A stretch of DNA of 64,000 nt from Deferribacteres bacterium (GTDB lineage Bacteria > Zhuqueibacterota > Zhuqueibacteria > Zhuqueibacterales > Geothermadaptataceae). The notes under the pieces are model-generated. The model worked only from the letters and a program-made list of their open reading frames with translations. It searched no databases and had not been told where the DNA came from. The translations under genes and the position numbers were made by a program. Numbering within the stretch: the first letter of the stretch is position 1; each line of letters starts with the position of its first letter. Shown in pieces: positions 37,242 through 45,264 of the stretch. The DNA is taken from the NCBI GenBank assembly GCA_020633655.1, contig JACKDF010000009.1:124001-188000 (forward strand). Direction: 5' to 3'.

Positions 37242-37856
37242 TTATAGAACGGCACTGCTTTCAATAATCTGCACACCTTTTACTTTCATTTCACGAATTG
37301 CCTTATCGACGTCACCGTTCGCAAGTTCAACACCGCGGCACGCATCAATAATGACGTTGGTTTTAAAACCAAGATTCACAGCATCAAGGGCACTGAACTT
37401 AACACAATAATCGGTAGCAAGTCCACAGATCGAAAGCTCGGTGACGCCTTTTTCCTGGAGATAATTTTCCAGGCCTGTCGATTTTTTATGTCCATTGTCA
37501 AAAAAACTGCTGTAGCTGTCAATCTGGGCATTGGTTCCCTTGTGCACGATATGATGGATATTATCGAGGTTGAGTTCGGGATGAAAGGCTGCCCCGTTGC
37601 TCTCCTGAACGCAGTGCACAGGCCAAAGAATTTGGTCAAGTCCATTGAGTTCAATGACTTCACCGGGATTTTTACCAGGATGGTTGGCTGCAAAACTGCC
37701 GTGGTCTGCAGGATGCCAGTCCTGTGTTGCAATGACAAGTTCGAATTTTTCCTGCAAAGCATTAGCGATGGGTATTATTTTATCACCTTCATTCACGGCC
37801 AGAGCGCCGCCCGGAGTAAAGTCATTTTGGATATCGACCATGAGAAAAGCATGCAT
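37242..37856 (-). CDS. pncA: Nicotinamidase
   Basis: This cytoplasmic hydrolase converts nicotinamide to nicotinate. The 204-residue length is typical. The catalytic Asp is in MVDIQNDF (Asp8), the metal-binding region is in TQDWHPADHGSFA, and the nucleophilic Cys is in LATDYCVKFSALDA. The ATG lies one base after the nudix stop, with AAGGAA inside that gene. It is the last gene of a four-gene NAD salvage operon. Confidence 0.95.
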   Translation of the reverse strand: MHAFLMVDIQNDFTPGGALAVNEGDKIIPIANALQEKFELVIATQDWHPADHGSFAANHPGKNPGEVIELNGLDQILWPVHCVQESNGAAFHPELNLDNIHHIVHKGTNAQIDSYSSFFDNGHKKSTGLENYLQEKGVTELSICGLATDYCVKFSALDAVNLGFKTNVIIDACRGVELANGDVDKAIREMKVKGVQIIESSAVL

Positions 37857-37857
37857 A

Positions 37858-38400
37858 CTAAAATTCCTTTTTTATTTGAGTGTTAATTGTCAAAGTGATG
37901 TTTTGTAAATCGCTCTCTGAAAAATCTTTTAAATGAATTTTTTCATCGGGAGCGTGCGGTGTCAATTTATTACTTAAATGCTGCAATGCGATCTTATATA
38001 TTTTTTCATGATCGAAGACAAGTTCAGGCAGTGCATCAATGGCAAACCAAAGGGCTTGTTTAGCATCCGTTGCTGCGTGCAGGGTGTGAAGATTTGTATC
38101 GATGAGACTCCAAAAGGCAACGGTGACGGTATGGCCACGCGGATCCCTGCCCGGATCACCAAAGCTTTGAAACTGCTGCAATTCGATGTCGTGCAGTCCG
38201 GTTTCTTCTGCCAATTCCCGCCTCGCAGCTGCTTCCAGACTTTCGTTTTCAGCGACAAAGCCACCGGGAAATGCCCAGGCATTTTTGAAAGGTTGGAGTT
38301 TCCGTTGAATGAGCACTACTTTGAGTTTTTCCCCATCCCATCCAAAAACGATACAGTCGACAGTGACTGCGGGACGAGGATATTCGTAGGTAAAAGGCAT
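37858..38400 (-). CDS. Nudix hydrolase, ADP-ribose pyrophosphatase/NrtR-like
   Basis: The 180-residue protein has an intact Nudix box, GGFVAENESLEAAARRELAEETGL in split form (G-x5-E-x7-REUxEExGU), at about residues 47-69. The context around it (YPRPAVTVDCIVFG, PFKNAWAFPGGF, SFGDPGRDPRGHTVTVAFW) is that of the NrtR/ADP-ribose pyrophosphatase group. NrtR repressors carry a further winged HTH, but this protein ends soon after LQNITLTINTQ, so the DNA-binding part seems missing or very short. It is coupled to nadE through the overlapping stop and start (TAATG). Catalysis of ADP-ribose or another NAD breakdown product is more likely than repression. Confidence 0.85.
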   Translation of the reverse strand: MPFTYEYPRPAVTVDCIVFGWDGEKLKVVLIQRKLQPFKNAWAFPGGFVAENESLEAAARRELAEETGLHDIELQQFQSFGDPGRDPRGHTVTVAFWSLIDTNLHTLHAATDAKQALWFAIDALPELVFDHEKIYKIALQHLSNKLTPHAPDEKIHLKDFSESDLQNITLTINTQIKKEF

Positions 38401-40436
38401 TATTTCTTTTGTTTCTTCCTGTCTGCGAAGTCCTGTAATTCCTTTAATTCATCCTCAAATCCACCCGAGAGAATTGGGAAGCGGCACCAGGTTTTGGGGT
38501 CGAGATTCTCATCATCCAAATGGAAAGACGGCGCATAGCGTTCACGTTTCCACTGATTTCGTGACCAGAGCCGGAAAAAACGCTGTGTCCATTTTAACAG
38601 TTCGTCACAGGAATAATCCGGAAACCGTTCACACAAAATTTTATAGGCATCAACCGGCCTCTGCTTGTCCCGAATTGCGGCCCGCTCGATGACATCAAGC
38701 ACGGCGTAGGGCATGAGATCGTCCTCATCGGTCTGCTTGTTGTCCGCCGGTCGCAATTCGGCTGTCGGTTGCTGCTCATTGACATATTTTAAAGCCGGGA
38801 TGGCAGGCAAATCTGGCGTGCCGGTTTTCTCCATCCAGAGGAGCCATTCCCGTAAATATTTCTTGTCGATGCCGGCGATCGGGGAAAGCCCGCCGCTGGT
38901 GTCGCCATCCATTGTGGCATAACCGACCGCGGCCTCGCTACGGTTGCTGGTGGAAAGCAGCAGCGCGCCACGAATATTAGCCAGCATCCACACGCCGGGG
39001 GCGCGCACCCGCGCTTGAATGTTCTGCAACGCGAGATCGTCTTGTTCCCAGGTCAGTTTTCGTTCGATACTTTGCTCGATGATCTTCGTGTAACCTTGCA
39101 CCAAATCCTCAATGCTCAATTCATAAAAAGTCGCGCCGAGGGCTTCGGCTAATTTCCGGGCAGCATTTCTTGTCTTTTCCGAGCTGTTGCACGTCGCCTG
39201 ATAAACACACAGCAATAATTCTTTTTTCAACGCTGCTATCGAATTAATTTTCATGCTGTTGCGCAAATAAGGTAATTTTTCCCTCAAACCGTTAAAGCCG
39301 AGTTCTTTGGCAGCGCCTTCGATCATTAAATGGATTAAACTGGCGACTGCAGAGGAATCGGCGCCACCGCTCAGGGACACAACAAACCCTCGGGAAGAGC
39401 TTTTCCGCATGTAATCAAAGAGGGCCAGGGAGGTCGAATAAGCAAATTCTTCTTCTTTGGTATGAAAACGCTGTGGAGCAGTTATCGTGGTTGTGTCAGC
39501 TCCCGCACGAAGTGGAAATTGCAGCGGCCGGCTAACGGGTTCCGAGGCGAAAGTGAAGGAGAATTCTATGGGCACGCGCTGCTTTATTTCTTTTAATTCA
39601 GGCTGGAAACTGATAATGCGCATTTGGTTAAGGCGTGTTAACTGCACATCGATAACCGCTGTTGTGAGTTGCACATCCTGAAAGGAAAACAAGCTTCCGA
39701 CTGCCAATAAATGGCCACCGCTGGCGATGATGCGGCCGCCGTCATAAATTGCCCGGCCAGCTTCATTTCCAAGCAGATTACAGAACACATAACTCGTGTT
39801 GAACGCACGCGAGCCTTCAAGGGCATAGCGCATGCGGATTTCGTGTTTGCCAAAGGCAAAATGGCTGGCGCTGGGATTGAGAATAATGTCGACACCCATT
39901 TGTGCCAAACGGTTGCCGGAGCGGTTTCCCACCCAGGCATCTTCGCAGATTTCAAAGCCAATTTTTATGCCACTGCAATCGAAAAACAAGTCACCGATGG
40001 GGTAGCTTTTGCCGCGAATTTCAATTTCTGATCGCACACCTGCCGGCCATGGTTTGAACCAACGGCTTTCGTAGTGAATGCCGTCTCCGGCAAGAAATTG
40101 TTTTGCGGCAAAGCCAGCGATGTGACCATTGACGATGAGGCAAGATGTATTGAAAACGCCGTTTTGCAAGGCAACAGGCAAACCCACAGCGACGATGATT
40201 CCTTCACAAAGTGGCGTGATTTCAAATAATTCAGACAGGGCTTTTTCATGCAATCCGGCTGAATGAAACATGTCCTCGCAGCCGTAGCCACTGATGCACA
40301 ATTCCGGCAGACAAAGCACTTGAACTTTTTCTGCCTTAGCTTGCGCAATAGCTTCTGCGATGTTTTTGCGGTTGCTTTCCCATGCCATCGGCGTCTGGTT
40401 CAACGACGCCGCGCCTATTTTTACGGGTTTTATCAT
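38400..40436 (-). CDS. nadE: Glutamine-dependent NAD+ synthetase
   Basis: This enzyme amidates nicotinate adenine dinucleotide to NAD. The 678 residues hold an N-terminal nitrilase-type glutaminase and a C-terminal synthetase. In the glutaminase the Glu-Lys-Cys triad shows at LCLPELCISGYG, the mid Lys, and IGFEICEDAW (Cys). In the synthetase, SLSGGADSSAVASL is the pyrophosphatase loop. GDTSGGLSPIAGIDKKYLREWL and the late ELRP follow. The two-domain form uses glutamine directly. It is the second gene in the operon, overlapping the nudix gene by one base. Confidence 0.95.
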   Translation of the reverse strand: MIKPVKIGAASLNQTPMAWESNRKNIAEAIAQAKAEKVQVLCLPELCISGYGCEDMFHSAGLHEKALSELFEITPLCEGIIVAVGLPVALQNGVFNTSCLIVNGHIAGFAAKQFLAGDGIHYESRWFKPWPAGVRSEIEIRGKSYPIGDLFFDCSGIKIGFEICEDAWVGNRSGNRLAQMGVDIILNPSASHFAFGKHEIRMRYALEGSRAFNTSYVFCNLLGNEAGRAIYDGGRIIASGGHLLAVGSLFSFQDVQLTTAVIDVQLTRLNQMRIISFQPELKEIKQRVPIEFSFTFASEPVSRPLQFPLRAGADTTTITAPQRFHTKEEEFAYSTSLALFDYMRKSSSRGFVVSLSGGADSSAVASLIHLMIEGAAKELGFNGLREKLPYLRNSMKINSIAALKKELLLCVYQATCNSSEKTRNAARKLAEALGATFYELSIEDLVQGYTKIIEQSIERKLTWEQDDLALQNIQARVRAPGVWMLANIRGALLLSTSNRSEAAVGYATMDGDTSGGLSPIAGIDKKYLREWLLWMEKTGTPDLPAIPALKYVNEQQPTAELRPADNKQTDEDDLMPYAVLDVIERAAIRDKQRPVDAYKILCERFPDYSCDELLKWTQRFFRLWSRNQWKRERYAPSFHLDDENLDPKTWCRFPILSGGFEDELKELQDFADRKKQKK

Positions 40437-40491
40437 TCTACTCTATTTTTGACGTATCCGTTTTGTAGCGGCAATATCATCGGATTAATAT

Positions 40492-40563
40492 GTTTGTGGT
40501 GGAGACTTTAGTCTCTCCCTGCTCATCGTGCCACCGGGGAAAGGCTAAAGCCTTCACTACATA
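40492..40563. repeat. 72-bp palindromic dispersed repeat, copy 1
   Basis: This element in the pncB-nadE gap begins gtttgtggtggagacttta and ends aaagccttcactacatac. The same element occurs in the opposite orientation at 58619-58690. Its arms pair with each other (gagactttagtctc and ggctaaagcc are each self-complementary), so it can fold as two hairpins. Confidence 0.75.
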
Positions 40564-40575
40564 CATGACATTGCT

Positions 40576-42093
40576 TCAATACTTTGACTGCTGCGATTCC
40601 GGTGCACCGGGTTGATTCCCACCAACATTCTGACGTCGTGCCTCGAAAATGAGTTCCGTTTTTAATTGGTGCAGTTTGCGCTCCAGCCCAACCGGGTACT
40701 GGTGCGGATTAACAAAGCGTTTGATCCCGGTGTGAAATCCCGTCAATTGTTCTTGTGCAAAGCGCCGCGATGTATGAATGTCCGGTGCATCGTATACATA
40801 GTCGCCATTACGAAAAACAGGTTTAAGCAAATCTTCAAAAGTCGCATTCGCATGGATGAGCTTTTGTCGGGTATGGTCCATGGGATCGACGATGATCGGA
40901 TTTGCCATATCGCTGATACGCTCATCATAAATGGCATCGGCGATGAACTCATTTTTGTACTGGAAGCGGCGAATCTGGTGAATACCCGGATTAGAGACTT
41001 TTTCCCGCTGTTCGGAAAGTTTGATTTTATACTGCCATTCACCACCGGGTGCACGAAGGGCAGTCAGTTTGTAAACACCGCCCAACGCCGGTTGATCCCA
41101 GGCGGTGGCGAGTTTTGTTCCCACACCCCAGACGGTAATTTGGGCGTCCTGGTCTTTCAGACTGAGAATGATGTTTTCGTCGAGGTCGTTGCTGGCGACG
41201 ATGGCTGTGTTGGGAAAACCCCCTTCATCGAGAATTCTGCGTGCCTGAATGCTGAGATAGGCCAAATCCCCGGAATCGAGGCGGATGCCGGCCAGGTCAA
41301 AACCTTTTTCCCGCAGTTTTTTGCCAATTTCCACGGCATTATGCACGCCTTTGATAGTGTCATAAGTGTCGACGAGCAAAACGCAGTTGTTGGGCATGGC
41401 TTTGGCGTATTCGTCGAATGCCTCCAGTTCGTTGTCGAAGGTCATGATCCAGCTGTGCGCATGGGTGCCGCGCACCGGGATGTCGTAAAGTTTACCGGCC
41501 AGAACATTGGATGTCGCATCAACGCCGCCAATGTAGGCAGCACGGCTTGCTGTTGTCGCCCCATCGATGCCGTGGGCCCGGCGCAGACCGAATTCCAGTA
41601 CCGGTTCACCGGAGGTGACCTGGCAAATGCGTGAAGCTTTCGAGGCGATCAATGTCTGGAAATTGATGATATTTAACATCGGGGTTTCCAACAACTGGCA
41701 TTGGATAATCGGGCCGCTGACGCGCACGAGGGGCTGGTTGGGAAAAACCACCGTGCCCTCGGGCACTGCATCGATGTTGCAGGTGAGGCGCAGATTGCGC
41801 AAATAGTCGAGAAAAGATGTGCTGAAAAGCGGTGCGTCGTCATTGCCTTTCAGCGTTGCGAGATAGTCGACGTCTTCACCGGAAAAATGGAAGTTTTTGA
41901 TGTAATCGATGGCTGTCTGCAAGCCACAGGCGATGGTGTAACCACCATGAAACGGGTTGGCGCGAAAATACAAATCAAAGGTGCCTTCATAACCAGCCTT
42001 TGCAGATTTCCACAGACTGTAGGCCATGGTCAGCTGGTAGAAGTCCGTCAGCAACGCCAGAGAGTGGTTATAGAGACTTTTTAAGGTATTCAT
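40576..42093 (-). CDS. pncB: Nicotinate phosphoribosyltransferase
   Basis: This enzyme makes nicotinate mononucleotide from nicotinate and PRPP. The 505 residues are within range for the longer bacterial class. Landmarks are LLTDFYQLTMAYSLWKS at the start, FRANPFHGGYTIACGLQ, FGLRRAHGIDGATTASRAAYIGG, HAHSWIMTFDNELEAF (His region) and GIRLDSGDLAYLS (the phosphoribosyl loop). It begins the salvage operon pncB-nadE-nudix-pncA; NadD, which links NaMN to NaAD, is not in the window. A 139-base gap containing a palindromic repeat separates it from nadE. Confidence 0.95.
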   Translation of the reverse strand: MNTLKSLYNHSLALLTDFYQLTMAYSLWKSAKAGYEGTFDLYFRANPFHGGYTIACGLQTAIDYIKNFHFSGEDVDYLATLKGNDDAPLFSTSFLDYLRNLRLTCNIDAVPEGTVVFPNQPLVRVSGPIIQCQLLETPMLNIINFQTLIASKASRICQVTSGEPVLEFGLRRAHGIDGATTASRAAYIGGVDATSNVLAGKLYDIPVRGTHAHSWIMTFDNELEAFDEYAKAMPNNCVLLVDTYDTIKGVHNAVEIGKKLREKGFDLAGIRLDSGDLAYLSIQARRILDEGGFPNTAIVASNDLDENIILSLKDQDAQITVWGVGTKLATAWDQPALGGVYKLTALRAPGGEWQYKIKLSEQREKVSNPGIHQIRRFQYKNEFIADAIYDERISDMANPIIVDPMDHTRQKLIHANATFEDLLKPVFRNGDYVYDAPDIHTSRRFAQEQLTGFHTGIKRFVNPHQYPVGLERKLHQLKTELIFEARRQNVGGNQPGAPESQQSKY

Positions 42094-42198
42094 CCCAGGC
42101 TCCGTTTTTTCATCGTGTCTAATTTACACGAGGTGATCCAATATGCAAGGAGAAAAGTGCCGCATTTTGGTGAGGAGATGACGCGATTCACACCTGTT

Positions 42199-42340
42199 CG
42201 TCATTCCGTTTTTGCGCTTCCCAGCAAAAGAACGGAATCCCCTGGCCTTTGCCACAATGTTTGTTTTGCCGTTCCAATTCCAGGCCCGCGATATTTCGAG
42301 GGGATGCCGGTATTGCACAAAGCACAAACCGGCATGACAG
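42199..42340. repeat. Tandem repeat unit 1 (about 142 bp) with internal palindromes
   Basis: The first of two near-identical units upstream of pncB. It runs from cgtcattccgtttttgcgc through aacggaatcccctgg to gatgccggtattgcac and ends ggcatgacag. Each end is palindromic: attccgtt pairs with aacggaat, and atgccggt pairs with accggcat. Repeats of this 'CGTCATTCC...GGAATCC' type are widespread in environmental genomes. Confidence 0.8.
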
Positions 42341-42351
42341 CTGGTCTCCCT

Positions 42352-42497
42352 CGTCATTCCGTTTTTTGCGCTTCCCAGCAAAAGAACGGAATCCCCTGGT
42401 ATTTACCACGATGTTTGATTTTGCGGTTCCATTTCCAGGCGCGCGAGATATTTCGAGGGGATGCCGGTATTGCAAAAGGCGCAAACCGGCATGACAG
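42352..42497. repeat. Tandem repeat unit 2 (about 146 bp)
   Basis: The second copy follows 11 bases after unit 1, with mainly substitutions (for example gtatttaccacgatg versus cctttgccacaatg). The outer palindromic arms are conserved, which suggests selection on the hairpins or recent duplication. Confidence 0.8.
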
Positions 42498-42510
42498 AAT
42501 ATGTTTTACT

Positions 42511-42680
42511 CCCATCCTTAAAAAAGATGGGACAGATTTTGGAACGTTCAGTGGGAAAATCAGGCGCCGTCCTGAGTTTATCGAAGGGGTGGTTTAGTGG
42601 CTCGCACTCGACCACCCCTCGTTCAAATTTTGAACGAATTTGAACATTTCCCCTCCTTTTTCAAGGATGGGAATGTTTTG
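42511..42680. repeat. Composite of short hairpins with CTGAG-TCGAAG type motif
   Basis: This stretch contains the hairpin cccatc/gatggg (42511-42531), a degenerate copy of the dispersed motif CTGAGtTTaTCGAAGG, and ggggtggt facing accacccc. Similar motifs recur at 53.38-53.46 kb. No gene is present. Confidence 0.5.
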
Positions 42681-42809
42681 AATCTTGCCAACTGCTTATT
42701 TTTCTGTTTTTTAATTGGTGGATGAATTGTTATATTTTTCGGTCAATTTAGCAAAGGAAAAAAAGAAATATCGGCAAGCCATATTTTCTAATTGAACCCG
42801 AGGAGAAAA

Positions 42810-44111
42810 ATGGGGATCGAACGCAAACACGACAAACTCTGCTTTGTGATTATGCCGTTTGATGAGGGATTAAGAAAGGTTTATAGCGATGCCATTAAGC
42901 TTGCGTGTGTGCAGGCACAGGTGGATGTATTGCGGGCGGATGAACTCATTGGGCCGTACAACATCCATCGCGATATTATACAGTATATTTTCAACAGCGA
43001 TGTTGTTATTGCTGATCTGACCGACTGGAATCCCAATGTATTTTATGAAATGGGTGTCGTTCATGCTATTGACAATAAAACCATTCTCATCATTAAGAAA
43101 GGGCAGAAGCTGCCTTTTGATATCGGGAATTACCGCTGTATTCAATACGAAGATTCGAAAAAGGGACTTGAAAAGCTTAGCAGGAAATTAATTGAATACC
43201 TGCATGCTTTTGATGAATGGCGCAATCACCCGACGAATCCAGTGCAAGACTTTAAACCGAAGAATTTGAAGGCTGATAGCAGTGAGATACAGGGATTAAA
43301 ACAGATGCTGCAGGATGTGCAGCTCTCGCTTAAAATGAAGGAAAAACAACTGCAAAATACAGTGCCGAAAAGTGAATTGGAGAAGACACAGGGCGAATTG
43401 CAAAACCTTGAAAAATCATTCAAAGAGAATAGAGAAGAAGCAAAAAATAAACTCACCAAAGCGCAACTTGATTTGAGAAATGCACAGGAAATTATTGCTG
43501 CAAAAGGTGATGAAATTAATCAACTACAAAACAAGCTTTCCCAATACGAAAAGGAAAAAATTAAGAGTGAGCAAGCGCCGAAAAAAAACGCAGTAATTTC
43601 ATTGCGTTCTCAGGCAATTGATAAATTATCTGGCCCTGAGGTAAAACAAATGCTCAAAAAGCATAATTTTTTCTGTCAGAACACTAATTGGAGCAAAAAA
43701 TGGAGTAATCCGGATGGTAAGGGCATTCAACATCAGTATGAAAAGCAACACGACAGCGAAGTCGTCTTCGATGGTGCAACCGGTCTCTACTGGCAGCAGT
43801 CGGGTTCGTCAAATCACATGGTTTACAAAGATGCCGTGAAATACATTGAACAACTGAATCGAGAAAAGTATGCTGGATTTACTGACTGGCGCTTGCCGAC
43901 TTTGGAAGAGGCGTTGAGCCTGATGGAAGCAACGCAAAAACATGGGGATTTGTATCTCGATCCGGTGTTTGATAAAACGCAGTATTATATCTGGACGGTG
44001 GATAAAACTCCCGCCGGTGGCGTGTGGGTCGTCAATTTCGGCGGTGGCTATTGCAGCAACGACGACGGCGTCGTCTACGGCAGCAGCTACGTCCGTGCAG
44101 TTCGTTCGTGA
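42810..44111 (+). CDS. TIR/nucleoside-deoxyribosyltransferase-like domain fused to coiled coil and DUF1566 lectin-like domain; likely diversity-generating target
   Basis: This 433-residue protein starts at ATG 42810 after GAGGAG. Residues 1-135 form a Rossmann-like domain of the nucleoside 2-deoxyribosyltransferase/TIR-like superfamily (LCFVIMPFDEGL, SDVVIADLTDWNPNVFYEMG, with the probable catalytic Glu in FYEMG). About residues 160-265 are a heptad-rich coiled coil. About 320-433 are a DUF1566 (C-type-lectin-like) domain with FDGATGLYWQQSG, GFTDWRLPTLEEALSL and the end YVRAVRS. The last 14 codons before the VRAVR segment all end in C, as in variable regions of diversity-generating retroelements. 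No signal peptide. The arrangement, an effector joined to a hypervariable binding domain, suggests a recognition or defence role. This is inference. Confidence 0.78.
   Translation: MGIERKHDKLCFVIMPFDEGLRKVYSDAIKLACVQAQVDVLRADELIGPYNIHRDIIQYIFNSDVVIADLTDWNPNVFYEMGVVHAIDNKTILIIKKGQKLPFDIGNYRCIQYEDSKKGLEKLSRKLIEYLHAFDEWRNHPTNPVQDFKPKNLKADSSEIQGLKQMLQDVQLSLKMKEKQLQNTVPKSELEKTQGELQNLEKSFKENREEAKNKLTKAQLDLRNAQEIIAAKGDEINQLQNKLSQYEKEKIKSEQAPKKNAVISLRSQAIDKLSGPEVKQMLKKHNFFCQNTNWSKKWSNPDGKGIQHQYEKQHDSEVVFDGATGLYWQQSGSSNHMVYKDAVKYIEQLNREKYAGFTDWRLPTLEEALSLMEATQKHGDLYLDPVFDKTQYYIWTVDKTPAGGVWVVNFGGGYCSNDDGVVYGSSYVRAVRS
44052..44093 (+). other. Candidate diversity-generating variable region (14 consecutive NNC codons)
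   Basis: The codons are tgc agc aac gac gac ggc then gtc gtc tac ggc agc agc tac gtc. All 14 third bases are C, in a gene that otherwise uses mostly A or T there. Template repeats of diversity-generating retroelements carry runs of AAC codons, and adenine mutagenesis turns them into NNC. The segment lies where DUF1566 variable positions lie, just before the invariant VRAVR. Confidence 0.55.
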
Positions 44112-44149
44112 CAATTGATTATTTAGTTATTTGAATCATTTGATCATTT

Positions 44150-44166
44150 ATCCCGCGCAGCGGGAT
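44150..44166. terminator. GC-rich hairpin downstream of the variable region
   Basis: atcccgc-gca-gcgggat forms a 7-bp stem with a 3-base loop 38 bases after the stop, followed by cgaaaattttttt. It can be a terminator. A hairpin here is also where diversity-generating retroelement targets keep a cruciform needed for homing. Confidence 0.5.
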
Positions 44167-44192
44167 CGAAAATTTTTTTGTAAGAAGCGCAG

Positions 44193-44371
44193 GTGCGACG
44201 CACTTCATTTCATTATGCCTGCACGTTTAGAAACGGATTGGAAATTCTGAGAGAAAGTGCGTCGCACCTTTTGAGGGATAGGCACAATTGCGGGAAGTGC
44301 GACGCACGAGGTACCGAAATGATCGGTATTTTTGAAGTTTATTCACATTAGTTGGATGACGTGCGTCGCAC
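44193..44371. repeat. REP array left of the transposase (4 copies of GTGCGwCGCAC)
   Basis: Palindromic 11-mers GTGCG(T/A)CGCAC lie at 44193, 44257, 44297 and 44361. Pairs in opposite orientation form BIME-like doublets. The part from about 44202 to 44372 recurs downstream of the transposase at about 45092-45263. Confidence 0.85.
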
Positions 44372-44388
44372 TTAAATGGGGGTTAACT

Positions 44389-44951
44389 ATGAAACGTAAA
44401 GTACAATTTGTTCAGGGGAATTATTATCACGTATTCAATCGTGGTGCAAATCGGGAGAATATATTCAGGGAAGATGAAAATTACTTGTTTCTGTTAAAAC
44501 GTCTTGGGAAGTTGTCTTGTGAGTTCAATATTAGTATTATCGCTTACTGTTTGATGCCCAATCACTGTCATTTCCTCTTGCGACAAAATTCTGAAAAATC
44601 CATCATCGATTTTATGCAGCGAACATTCAATAGTTACACAAAAGCGTTTAATCGAAAATACCGCCGCTCAGGCACGCTGTTCGAAGGGCCATTCAAAGCC
44701 ATTCATGTTGATGAAGAGAGCTACCTTGTCTATTTATGCCGGTAATTCACCGGAATCTTCTTGAAGTGAGGCTGGTTTCCAATCTCGGAGATTGGCTGTA
44801 TTCGAATTACCACGAATGGATTGGAATCCGAAGTGGAAAATTAATCGATCGTGAATTTGTAAGAGTGTATTTTCGACAACCGAAAGACTATGTTGAATTT
44901 ATTTCAAGTAGTGACGAACGCGATAAATTGAAGCAGTATTTGGATGAATAG
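44389..44951 (+). pseudogene. REP-associated tyrosine transposase (RAYT), frameshifted
   Basis: The RAYT starts at ATG 44389 (GGGGG upstream). It has the N-terminal YYHVFNRGANRENIFREDE and the HUH metal motif YCLMPNHCHFLL. The tyrosine helix is MQRTFNSYTKAFNRKYRRSGTLFEGPFKA in split form. The frame stops at 44743-44745 after LVYLCR and resumes in the +1 frame with IHRNLLEVRLVSNLGDWLYSNYHEW. Family members read YIHRN here, so one base appears missing after CGGTA. Such enzymes cut at REP sequences, and the gene sits between REP blocks. The frameshift inactivates it unless it is a sequencing error. Confidence 0.88.
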
Positions 44952-44976
44952 TCGGTAATAGTGCGAGGCTGCAAAG

Positions 44977-45262
44977 GTGCGACGCACTTCATTTTGAGAT
45001 GTCTTGGAGATTTTAATGCTGACAGTAAACTTCGGTGCTAAGTGCGTCGCACCTTTTCTTGGGAATGGGTGGGAGGTGCTTAAATGCAATCCACTTCATT
45101 CTGTCATGTCTGCACGATTAGAAACGGATTGGAAATTCTGAGAGAAAGTGCGTCGCATCTTTGCGGGTATAGACACAATCGTAGGAAGTGCGACGCACGA
45201 AGTAGTCTAATAACCGGAAATTACGAAATTTCTACACCTGGGTTAAGTGACGTGCGTCGCAC
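44977..45262. repeat. REP array right of the transposase (5 copies)
   Basis: Palindromes start at 44977, 45042, 45148 (variant ending T), 45188 and 45252. The region from 45092 repeats the left array, including the unbroken stretch aaacggattggaaattctg followed by agagaaagtgcgtcgca. The last palindrome ends two bases before the stop of the next gene. Confidence 0.85.
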
Positions 45263-45264
45263 TT

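Noticed and set aside
38400..40436. Long opposite-strand frames under nadE and pncB
   Set aside because: These are shadows in GC-richer genes; the enzymes on the minus strand carry all catalytic motifs.
42094..44388. Reverse transcriptase or template repeat for the putative diversity-generating system
   Set aside because: I looked on both strands near the variable gene and found neither; it must lie outside the window if it exists.
44193..45262. Regularly repeated palindromes as a CRISPR array
   Set aside because: Spacing is irregular, repeats are 11 bp, and the spacers are themselves repeated; a RAYT sits between the blocks.
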